Below are positions 19,894-29,392 of a DNA stretch of 64,000 nt, piece after piece. Positions within the stretch are counted from its first letter, which is position 1. Each line of letters begins with the position of its first letter. The notes beneath the pieces were generated by a model. That model was not told where the DNA came from, did not search any database, and worked only from the letters and a program-made list of their open reading frames with translations. Both the position numbers and the translations under genes were made by a program. The DNA comes from Hygrocybe punicea (taxonomy: Eukaryota > Basidiomycota > Agaricomycetes > Agaricales > Hygrophoraceae): NCBI GenBank assembly GCA_963556145.1, contig OY744471.1:1171590-1235589 (forward strand). Direction: 5' to 3'.

Positions 19894-21283
19894 TCAAGAT
19901 ACTGTGTGACATGGTATGCTACTGTGCACCCTGTGTGTACATTTATTTGTTACACTCTCTTTCATCTGCGTTCTCAAATCATCTTCCAACTTATTAAGCA
20001 TCTCCTCTCCTCCCTTCCAGATTGGGTCGGATTCCTCTCCTATTTTGTCAGAATTATGTTCGTCCTTGACTTCTCTCAGCCACTCCCTCGCAGTTTCAAT
20101 GTGCCCTAGGTCCAAAGATATAGCCCCGACATCCACTGTGTGAGCAGGTATAAATGTAAAAATAATGATCCAACACAGCAACAATGAGACATACCATTGA
20201 TTGGATCACTGGCATGTACATTGCGACGGCACCTAACAAATTTCAATCTGTCCTGTAGGATTTCTACTGCAATACAGTAGTACACAAATAATGCCCATGT
20301 AGTCAGGATCCCTTCACGTATGCACAATAGTAGAGAAATGTACCTATCTCAGCGGCAGGAAGCAACCTATCATGTGACCCCTTAGGTGGTAATTGAATCC
20401 TCATCGAGTCTAGTTGCCATCAACAACACCCATCTATCAGTCAGGATCCCTTCACGTATGTATAGAAACATACAGGGTTGCGAAGCTCCGATAAGTGGCT
20501 CTTGATAAGGCCCACTGGTGTGTCAGATTCTTCATGTATGAAGGGTGTAGGAATGTACCATGATGAATCGGTATGACATCTAGTTTCCCTTGATAAGGCC
20601 CATTTATTAGTCTGAATCCCTTCGTGTATGCACAGTGGAGAGGCGTACCATCACTAGAAGATGTGCCTAGTTGCCATTGATAAGGCCCGTTTATTAGACA
20701 GAATCCATTCATGTATGCATGGCGAACGTACCTTCTTCACTCAGAGAGTGAACTAGTTGCCATTGAAAATTAGCCAGAATCCCTTCGTGTATGCAGTGAA
20801 CGTACCTTGGAGGCCACAGTTGCCATTGAAAATTAGTCAGAATCCCTTCATGTATGCACAGTGTAAAAATGTACCTCGTAGTCTCTTTTTTCCTTTGGCC
20901 GAACGTACCTGTAGCACCTGAAGTGCTGATGACGATGCAGGAGTCGAGGACGGTCGATTAATATTGGGACTACCTCCGAGTTAGATGACATCAGTGATTA
21001 TCAATGAATACTGGATCCACTTACAGCCAAGTCTACGGGAGTCCGATGATACCGTTTCCAATTTTTTGGGAGATGCGGAAATGTAAACACCCCAATTATT
21101 TGTAAAAGGACACAAAAACATACCGGCCCAATACTTTCGTTGGAGAATGGTGATACCACACTGCAGAAGAAGGATTTGAGAAGTGTTACAAACTTGAATC
21201 AGATTCCGATTCCCCTTACTCTTGTACAGGAATGCTTAGAGCAACGGCTAGGATGTTAACGGTGATGAGGATGACTGAGAAAC
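19894..21283 (-). CDS. Microexon-rich small secreted protein gene
   Basis: Minus strand. The ATG at 21283 opens a signal peptide, MRFSVILITVNILAVALSIP; exon 2 (about 21163-21127) adds DVVSPFSNESIGP. After an unresolved stretch, an exon ending at 20875 reads PSSTPASSSALQVLQ and on to KGKKRLR. Then come 20752-20732, 20666-20649, 20579-20559, 20500-20474, 20409-20344, 20266-20195 and the terminal exon 20135-19894. These are 21, 18, 21, 27, 66 and 72 nt before the 242-nt last exon. Every junction from 20875 on is phase 1 and joins without a stop, giving HSLSEEGTSSSDDVIPIHHE and onward to an amphipathic, acidic C-terminus (ISLDLGHIETAREWLREVKD). The introns are near-copies of each other. I do not recognise the family. 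Linkage of the first two exons to the array is not solved, so the 5' part may be damaged or mis-modelled. Confidence 0.6.
20267..20874 (-). repeat. Family of seven near-identical tandem introns
   Basis: Minus-strand intervals 20874-20806, 20805-20753, 20731-20667, 20648-20580, 20558-20501, 20473-20410 and 20343-20267 start GTACGTTC, GTACATT or GTATGTTT. They share a core close to ATGAAGGGATTCTGACTAAT (with a CTGAC/CTAAT branch-site match), and most end GGCAACTAG. The copy at 20806-20874 has lost the AG at the usual place (ACTGTGG), so it probably fuses with its neighbour into one 122-nt intron. The array period (intron plus exon) is about 75-95 nt. Confidence 0.75.
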
Positions 21284-21525
21284 GCATGATTGTAGAAGAT
21301 GTGAGAGCGAGAAAGAGGCCTGCTCAATGTAGGAGTAAAGTGGAAGCAAGGTGATCGTGACCAGCACTGAGGAGCAAGGGCAAGGAAGTCAACGTCGATC
21401 TTATTTATACTGTACTGTGGCTTGTCCACCGTTTCTATTGTTCACCGTTTGACAGCAGCAAACACTCAAATTATTGAGGCGATCCAAATTTTGATATGAC
21501 AGCCGAGCCTGAGGGTGATCGAGGA

Positions 21526-22942
21526 CTAAATCTGACCCTTGAAACCTGCGACGGTCCTGTGTGAACAGGTTGCACTGAAACGACAAAAATATACTCTCAG
21601 CCGGAAGAGACCACGAACGAGGCAACCGTCCCACAGGAGATCAATTGGGCAGGAAGCCTCCACTTGTTGTGACTGGCTCACCCGCGGGCTGAACACAGAA
21701 GACAGGCCGTGTTGGAATCTTATATCTTTGAAAATGATCAAATGGCAGTACACAGGGAAGCGTGACAAATGCGTGAACACAGCTATCGTATATCTTTGAA
21801 TTTTACAATACACAGCCATTATCGTATCGTTTAAGGAAACAATGAGTTCCTGCCGTTGGCTGACCGTCAGCCGGCGAGCGGCTTCGAGATTAGCCAAGTC
21901 AGCCTGCGATCGTGCAACCGGAGTAGCTGTTTGACTGACGTTGAATTCACCCCTGCGATGTACGGATTTCATTGGAACTGTGATAGCATGTAAGACCAGT
22001 CAATACCAGAACTTGGCAAGAGTAGGGTGGAGAAGAACGTAGGCCCAGGTTGGCTCATCATCATTCCACTAAGTGACATACCATCGCGGTTGGTACAAAC
22101 ATTAGAGTGCGAGTTTCTGCGCTTGCGCAGAACGGCAAATATGATAGCGAGGAGCAGAACGAGGGCCACTCCACCAACGACTCCACCAGCAATGACAGGT
22201 TTGTTTGACTTGTGGGGGAACGCTGAGAGGGAAGAAGGGGATGTTGAGGACGTCGGCGAAGCAGACGTTGAGGGAGGTAACGTAGAGGATGCTGCAGCAG
22301 CTAAGTTTGGGCTGTGGGAAGACAATGAATATGTTATATGGGTTGCAAAAGAACCAATCCCACTTGACTGTGATTGTCGTTAACGAGCTTGTAGGAAAGG
22401 CGACAGCAGGTCTAACAAATGTTGAGTATGCGATCACTGACACCAGTCGACGAGAAGACTCACCGTTGAAATGATGTCGAGTAAAAAGAGTCACCAGATG
22501 GAGACTGTTGAGTGTAGGATTGAAAATTTGTGCTCCAGTAGTGTAAGTGTGAATAGGTAGTTGTGACATTTCCCAAGCAATCGGAAGACGATCCAGGTTG
22601 GACAGTGTAATATTGACAACCATAAAAGCATGCGATGAAGCTATAACCCGCGGGAATGTTGCAAATCCAATCAAAGTAGCCAACGCCGATAGGGAAGGTT
22701 AGATAGAGGATGTAGGATGCGTAGTCAGGTGTTTGCCAGATCATGAGGGAATCACCACGAGAAATGTTGTAGTAAATGAGGGAGGGTTCGCATTGAGCAA
22801 GCGAAAGTGGCATAACGAGGTCGTAGCCGCCCGAAACATTGCCGAGTTGATAACCTTGCGTTGGTCGAGGATCATCTGCGGATTGTCCCAGTGCTGTGAG
22901 GATAATGGCCAACACGACCACGACCGTTAGCGTTGGAGTCAT
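21526..22942 (-). CDS. Type I single-pass membrane protein, unknown function
   Basis: Exon 1 (22942-22464) begins with a signal peptide (MTPTLTVVVVLAIILTALGQ) and a Cys-containing ectodomain of about 140 residues with several N-glycosylation sequons (NVSG, NISR, NVTT). Exon 2 (22362-22082) adds a Ser/Thr/Pro-rich stalk and one transmembrane helix, VIAGGVVGGVALVLLLAIIF, followed by the stop-transfer sequence RKRRNS. Exon 3 (from 21977) adds a cytoplasmic tail with a helical segment, AARRLTVSQRQELIVSLND. Introns are 22363-22463 (101 nt) and 21978-22081 (104 nt). The 3' end is uncertain: another intron may start near 21817. This layout is common in mushroom genomes (surface sensor or adhesin-like); no specific role can be assigned. 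Confidence 0.7.
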
Positions 22943-23329
22943 CGTTGTAGAAAGCGGAATTCGACGGCACTCCGGGTACCCGCGTTACGGTCTCCCGCCG
23001 TTTTCCCCCGCTTTCTCCAAACTTCCTCGCATACATGAAGCTGATTGATGGGATATTCCCCAGGCATCAACAAACACTTCATCCGCCTTCGCCTCCGGTT
23101 GTCGGAATGCTCGTGCGTCGGCCGTCTTTTTGGTCATACACTCACAATTGTTTTCATATCCAACCTCCGAGTCAATGCCCGAACTTCTGACCTACTGTCA
23201 AAGGACAAGGTGCGCGGCCGTTGTAACATGCATGGGATATCACCATCGGTGAGATTGGCAACATACCATCGTAGACGTTCTGGAAAGTCGGGTCAGAATT
23301 GACGTCCTCAAACCCGCGAATTGCGTACT
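22943..23329. other. Intergenic gap, nothing recognised
   Basis: About 390 bp upstream of the type I membrane protein gene. Only short ORFs without protein-like features; probably promoter for the minus-strand gene. Confidence 0.5.
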
Positions 23330-24372
23330 AAATCACCGTTTTCCCTTCTTCGCATTGGCCTTAGGCGGAGGAGCTGCTTTGGTAGGTGGGCCGATCGATC
23401 ACCTTGGGCTGCTGAAAAGATTTGGGAACTCGTTTGGTTTCGAATCCATAGATTTAAAAATAACAGATACCTGTTTCGCAGAGCTCTGGCTGCCTGACTT
23501 CGCAGAAACGGTTTGGGGCTTTTGACCAGCGTTGCTTATTGGCGGCGAACCCTTGGCGGGACGTGGGGCTTGACCCGACTTGGTCAACTTCAACCCTTTC
23601 GCGACTTTGCTCTGTGGTTGTTTCGAGCACTTGGTAGGCCCTTTCGTGGCCTTGGACGGTTTCGAAGCCGAAGAACCTTTCGAGGGACGTGTGGTTTTAC
23701 ACCGACTTGGCCAGCTTTGACCCTTTCACGGTAGGTGGACGAGTTACTAACCTGGTTACTAACAAGGCCATGGGTATGACTACATAATTGACATGGTAAA
23801 GTTACTCCTGTCATGCTACATCATTAGCTTTTCACGACGACCATGTTTCCTAGCTTGCTCTTTACCAACCTCCAGATCATGGTGTCGCTTGACCGCAGCA
23901 CCGTTAACACACCGCGGACGAACGCAGTAACCCCGGTAACAATAATTGTTCATGCTGGAAAACTGATGATCTTGCACCCCATAGTAGACGCTGACCAGCG
24001 TAGACAGGATTCCTGCCAAGGAATTCAACAGTCCAGGCCTACAGTAATCATATCGTTGATCCAAATGTAGTTGTTCATTCATAACCAAATCATCCCGATC
24101 GCACCGACTCACAAATCTGCGTACTCGCAAGGCTGGTTCATTATCTTGGATGATCTCATTATGCTTACATTCTCCACTTTGTGTAATATATCTCGGCTTC
24201 TGTACCGTTCAGCTCGTTCTGAATGCCAAGAGAATCCAAGTGAGAGTAGTTTGTCTACCGGCGGGATGTCGTCTAGGGCCAGAAGCGTGTTGACATATTG
24301 CGAATCCATCTGACTCGTTGTTGTCGGTGGAAGGCAAGGTGGAGCGGTCGGGGACAGCAAACACGTGCTCAT
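23330..24372 (-). CDS. Hypothetical protein with Lys/Ser/Pro-rich tail, model incomplete
   Basis: The minus strand carries at least three coding stretches. The first starts at 24372 or 24309 (MDSQYVNTLLALDDIPPVDK). The second has CDRDDLVMNEQLHLDQRYDY and reaches about 23820. A basic tail exon follows an acceptor GTGAAAG near 23735 and reads TRPSKGSSASKPSKATKGPT to SAKQ, then an intron with donor GTATCTG at about 23476, and a short last exon. The tail is strongly positive and low complexity, as in nucleic-acid-binding or nucleolar proteins. I could not find phase-consistent junctions between the first parts, so exon borders are unsure, and the alternative frame PPTKAAPPPKANAKKGKR at the end hints at a frameshift. 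Confidence 0.4.
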
Positions 24373-25010
24373 GAAATGGCTCTGGGCTACCCTGACTCGG
24401 CACGAAATGAAGAATGAACTTGAATGAGGCTACAAAGTGTCGCCGAAACCGAAACCAACTGGCACGTCAGAGCAATGCACGTCAACTGCACCAGCCCACG
24501 CACGCCAATGCCACCCTCGCGATATTCCACGATGTCAAAAGGGACACGATCCCACCTCCGAATCTGATCATCGGCTTCCCCACGCGAAGGCACTCAAGAG
24601 ATCTGCAAAAAAGGCAGAAGGATCCTTGTGTGAGAACAGAAGCAGGTACACAATCTAGGCCGCACCACTCTAGCCCAACACCGTGACAGTCTAGGCCCAC
24701 AATCGAGGCCGCACTCTTGCTCGTACGGCTGCAACCTCAATTATGACTTGGATGGATCCTTGTCGTGAGTAAACATTGTCAATGCTCGGCCGAAGAACTG
24801 ACACTGGCACAGGCACATTCTGGCTAAATCCAACCCAACGGGCACCCGCAACTGGTACCCATGACTCGCCGGCAGGCTTCTAAGCGTTTCAACTTTTTTT
24901 TTTTTTTCCATGTCACATTGCATCGCGGCTGACCACAGTAGTTAATACCTCGCGCGGCTGTTCAAGTTCATCCTTCCAATCTGCACGAGCTAGTCACTGA
25001 TTCATTCGCG
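24373..25010. other. Intergenic region upstream of the SSU1-like gene
   Basis: Contains a pyrimidine run (about 24893-24908) and no supportable gene. It would hold the promoters of the divergent genes on either side. Confidence 0.5.
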
Positions 25011-26508
25011 ATGTCCACCACTGGCACCCCGCGAAAGAGCCTGAGGGAGTGCATCCGGTGTGTCCCGTAGTTCTCGAGTTCTCTTCTCGCAGCACACAAG
25101 CGCATACACTAACCCAGTTTGCAGGAATTTCACTTGGGCGTGGCACACGGTTGTCCTGGGTACCGGTGCTGTAGGCTCACTGTCTAGCGCGTTTCCTTTC
25201 GGTACGGGCAGCCTGTTTCTCAGAGTGGTCACCCTAGTCTTCTTTTGCATCACCATGGTACTTTTCGTGTTGGCGTGCGGAGCGACCGTCGCGCGGTACT
25301 GGATGTTCCCTGAGGTGTGGCCAGCATTGCTACGGCATCCGACTCAAAGCCTCTACATTGGTACTTGTGCAATGGGAGTGGCGACACTGATAAATGTCGC
25401 CTTGGTGAGTGGTCTTAGAATCAGTGTGCTTCGACTTTATGTTTTCAACGCGGTTTTTATCAGGCCGTGCATCAAGCATGGGCAATTTCCAACGTTACGT
25501 TCTTGTGGACGCTGTGGGGTTTTTGGTGGCTGGATGCCGTGGCATCATTTGCGACTGCGTTCGGAATGATTTTTGTAATGCAAGTTTCTGCACGAAGCAT
25601 TACCATCCTTCGGTTTCTTTGGTTAACAACGATCATTTTTCTTCCAGGATGACACGACAAGAGCATTCACTAGCAAAGATGGCCGCCTTGTGGCTTCTGC
25701 CGGTTGTATCATTAATAGTCGCGTCGTCGACAGGCGGCCTCTTAGCGTCAGTGTTATGCAGCTACTCGGTATCGATAGCGCTCCTCACCACGGCGGTGTC
25801 CTTCTCGATGCTCGCCATGGGTCTATCGGTCGCCCTGATGATGATCACCGTTTACCTCATGCGTCTGATCCTGCATGGACCACCTGAGGCCGATGTCATC
25901 CTCTCGGCGTTCTTGGTACTTGGGCCACTCGGGACGGGAGGATTCTCGCTACTGGTCAATGGGGAGAACATTTCAGGAATATTGGCTTTGGATAGCGGGC
26001 CCCATTTCCTGATGTCGGCCCTGGCGGGGCAGATTATATATTCTGTCTGTTTTTGTGGAGCGTATGTCATGTGGTCGTTGGGTTTGGCGTGGATCACGAT
26101 CTCTTTGCTTTCTATCGTTGCCAGCAGGCAACAGGACGGGCGGGGGCTGGGTAGATTTTCGGTGGCGCACTGGGCACTGGTTTTCCCCAACGCAGTATTC
26201 GCATTATTGTCCATGCGACTTGGCCGTGTTCTCGCTTCGAGCTTCTTTCGTTATTTTGGAGCGATGTGGTCGTGTGAGTTTGAAGCCGCCGGCATCGACG
26301 CTTGTTTTTTTCTGTTGCTCAACCAAGATTTTACGCAGTTATTGCCGTGTTGTTGTGGATGTTCACGTTTATGCAAACGATCCCTGCGATACTTGACACG
26401 TCTGTGTTCGATGCGCCAGATGTGATTGCACCACTCGTTCGAGCGCCGGAAAGCCTGAGCAAGCCAGGAGGGCTGGATAGTGATCTGGAGGTTTGTAATG
26501 ATGGTTGA
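25011..26508 (+). CDS. SSU1: SSU1-like sulfite exporter (TDT/SLAC1 family)
   Basis: Five exons: 25011-25057, 25125-25404, 25464-25579, 25648-26271, 26328-26508 (415 residues). All phases agree, ending TGA. The protein has about ten hydrophobic segments and the TDT-family landmarks NFTWAWHTVVLGTGAVGSL near the start, EVWPALLRHPTQSLYIGT, FGMIFVMMTRQEHSLAKM, and LGPLGTGGFSLL. In fungi the closest characterised members are plasma-membrane sulfite efflux pumps (SSU1); malate carriers of the same superfamily are the alternative. Intron 3 (25580-25647) uses a GC donor (GCAAGT): only this choice keeps phase and gives the conserved VMMTR(Q)EHSL. It converges on the glutathione transferase gene 265 bp downstream. 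Confidence 0.85.
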
Positions 26509-26773
26509 AGGATGTAGTAGATGCGCAGGTTCGGACGAGGGCGACATTAGAACTTTTAGACATAGCATGGCAGATCACTTCTTGTTGATGAGACTTAGAG
26601 CTGTGCGTTCGTATTTATTTGATCGATGCCTCTCGCTCATTACTGAGTCGTAGTCGGTTGAATTGTTGTGTAATTCATACGGAACCTCGAGATAACTGAC
26701 CAATACTATGAATTACGCATGTTCCAGACAAGGAAATCACCCTTTGTTCTATTCATTGCACTCTATTGGCATA

Positions 26774-27763
26774 TCAAGCAAGGTTCTTGGTAGCGCGAGC
26801 TGTTGCAAATCGAGTGGTGACATTGGCTTTGACGGCTTCCTGCATTTGAGAGTGCACAAGGTGAGACTTTCGCGCACGCACAGAGACCGTCAAAACCGTC
26901 GACTTACCGAATCAAAGGTAGATTTGAAGCTCTCTCTGTCAGTGACCGCCTTCGCATATTTCTTGAACCTGGAATATTTCGGATCCGTCTCCAATATCTG
27001 ATGGTATTTCGTGCCTTCCCCTTCTGCGAACGCCCCGACGTCATGCGCGAGCGAAACGTACAGCATGCCAATGAATGGTGCCACGGCAATGTCCGCAATG
27101 GTGAACTCATCGCCGAGCACATACTTCCCCGTGCCGGGCAGTAGAGTTTGGAGCTCTTCGATACCCTTGAGAAGTTCGTCCAATTCACCGCGTGTGATTG
27201 CTGCGAAAAACTTTGGATGGACCTTGGTGTACTTGTCGATGAAGAAACGGGCCTTGGCGCGTTTGACCGGGTCCTTCGGGAGAATTGGGGACTCGGGGTA
27301 AAGATCGGCAACGAATTCCACTAGTACGAGGGACTCTGCGAGTTTCTGGGACTCCGGGGAAGGTTGATCGGGTGGGACTTTGGGCCCGCCATACGCTATC
27401 GCAGGGACCTAAGAGATGACGATGAGCCGGCCGAGTACATTTCAGGCTTCTGGTATTTCCGTAAGACTCACTTGACCAGCGGGGTTGACTTGGGATGTAA
27501 ACCACTCGGGCTTGTCTCTGAGGTTGACGCTGTACTTGACGTAGTCTGCTTTGACTTCTTCGAGAGCCATTTCGACCTGGTCATGAGTTTTTTTGTGTTG
27601 AGTGCCTGAGATGCTTATGAGCGAGGTGATAGGGAAAGCTCTTACTCGTAAGGCGTAAGGGCTCATCTAGAACGTGGTTAAACGTGGTCTTGGTTAGTGT
27701 GGGTATGTAGGTGAGGATGGGTGTGCACACCTTGAGAGTGTACAAAGTAATGGCTTCAGGCAT
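26774..27763 (-). CDS. Glutathione S-transferase-like protein
   Basis: Five exons on the minus strand: 27763-27731, 27666-27646 (a 21-nt microexon), 27576-27472, 27408-26908 and 26839-26774; 241 residues. The N-terminal thioredoxin-like half has TLYTLKMSPYALRVEMALEE (usual glutathione-site region near the SPYALR turn) and QVNPAGQVPAIAYGGP with the conserved cis-Pro. The C-terminal helical half has GDEFTIADIAVAPFIG, the typical GST N-capping box. It would conjugate glutathione to electrophiles or act as a lignin-related etherase-type GST; the subclass cannot be fixed by eye. Introns are 59-69 nt with GT-AG borders. The SSU1-like neighbour is convergent; a shared sulfur link is possible but not shown. 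Confidence 0.85.
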
Positions 27764-28569
27764 TGTAGGTGTCGATGCGGAGGTGGTAAGAACGAAGAGG
27801 TTGTGGTTGTGGAGAGCCAACGGTTCAGTGTGGGATATTTAAACTTCTCGAGACACTGCATTGAGACCCACGCGGACAGTACCAAGATAGCTGTACGCGT
27901 CGATTTCTGACAAAAGGAGTTTGACCGAGGCAGCTGTCAACATGACGAATCCATTGAGATGTCAATGTCACTAGGAGATCAAGGGATGTGATAACGGGAA
28001 CGGTAGTTTGATTCGGGGGTTAAACGTTCAGAAACAAAGAGACTTGAAAGGGGATAAAGATGCGTCATCAATTCATCTCATACCTGATTTAGGACATGAT
28101 TGACCAAGAACGAGCCAGGATCGGGGGACAGTTTTTACCCTCCAAGAACCGCAAACCACACACGAAAATTGGTGCGGTGCTTCTAGCGCATAGCCCATTC
28201 GGCCGGTATGACCAAGCTAACGACCGTTGGGACGCGCCATGCGCCATCTATCACCTATGGAGTACGCGTGAGTGGGTAGGATGACTGTCTGAACCCTACA
28301 AATATGACAAAGTGAGGGTTTTGCTGACTGGGTTTTGGCTGACTGATACAATGTTTGGAGATGTTTATCAAAAAACACACAGGTTTTTTGATGTCCATCG
28401 GTGATAAATAAAGGTGTTTGCAAGCCCCTCATCGCTTGGATTGGCTAGCGAATGATGTGTCTGCTTCGGAATGAATGGGAGCTGTGGTGTAGGGCGAGAT
28501 GATCAATTGTCTGGGGCGGCACCTCGACACCAATATGAACATTTGCAATCTTCAGCGGAAGCAAACAAC
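27764..28569. other. Intergenic, no gene recognised
   Basis: Holds the upstream region of the GST gene. Short ORFs on both strands show no recognisable domains. Confidence 0.5.
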
Positions 28570-29070
28570 CTAAGTGTAGGTAAAAGTCATTCCAGGGACC
28601 ACTGTGCACATCACGTATCCTTTCAGAAACTTGATGGACACGTCGACGAATGCTGGAGTTAAATGCTGACTTCCCGCCCATGATACCGAGGACCATGCTC
28701 GGATAAGGACGTCGGTGAGATCGTAAGTGGTGCAACGATGATTCCGTAACTCAGGCTGGTGACCATTTGTTATCGAGTTCCTTCCTGGATACCCATTGCA
28801 AGTACGTACGGCCAAGTGTTGAGATGGATTGTGAAGCTCAACCTCGTAATGCCGTCCGACAGATCCCGGTGGATCCACTTTCCAAGTCTGGTCTGCCAGA
28901 CCACTGATCTTTTTAACTTGTCGTTTTTGGTGTCCTTTGGTTCCTCTGCGACTTATTAATAAATATTCAATATTCCAGAGAAAATTCAGCTGCCGTCGAC
29001 CTGCATAACGAAACCAGGACAAAGTACTTACTACGTACGCTGAGGCTACCGTGGCAGCTGCTGTGGTCAC
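28570..29070 (-). CDS. Uncertain ORF, 166 codons
   Basis: Open minus-strand frame from an ATG at 29070 with an internal hydrophobic stretch (TDVLIRAWSSVSWAG to FVDVSIKFLKGYV). It may be a real small gene or include unrecognised introns (GTAAGTAC near 29033). No family recognised and an overlapping frame (28445-28735) is also open, so this is weak. Confidence 0.25.
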   Translation of the reverse strand: MTTAAATVASAYVVSTLSWFRYAGRRQLNFLWNIEYLLISRRGTKGHQKRQVKKISGLADQTWKVDPPGSVGRHYEVELHNPSQHLAVRTCNGYPGRNSITNGHQPELRNHRCTTYDLTDVLIRAWSSVSWAGSQHLTPAFVDVSIKFLKGYVMCTVVPGMTFTYT

Positions 29071-29392
29071 AAGATGATTGAGAAAGGTTCATCAAAAAGT
29101 TACATTGCATTCTCACGCCCGCTTGCCTCTTCCGGTCCTTTCCCGCTGCACCTTTATCCTTGGTTATACCCGTTTGCACGTTTGCACCAGTATAGAGGAG
29201 TCTGACGCCTCCTCACAGCGAAACTCCAGCGTTGGACCACCATGGATACCGCCCCTGAACAAGACTTACAGCAGTAATTTACTTGCGGCTGATCGGGATG
29301 CGATCGGGACCCCAGCAGAATAACCGTTCATAAGACCACAAAATTGAGGTTCTCCTCTTCAGTGGGATCCACTTCGCACCCCCACTCGAGCC

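Noticed and set aside
20341..20880. Simple minisatellite without coding meaning
   Set aside because: The spacers between repeat copies join in constant phase without stops and the copies carry splice signals, so a spliced gene explains the data better.
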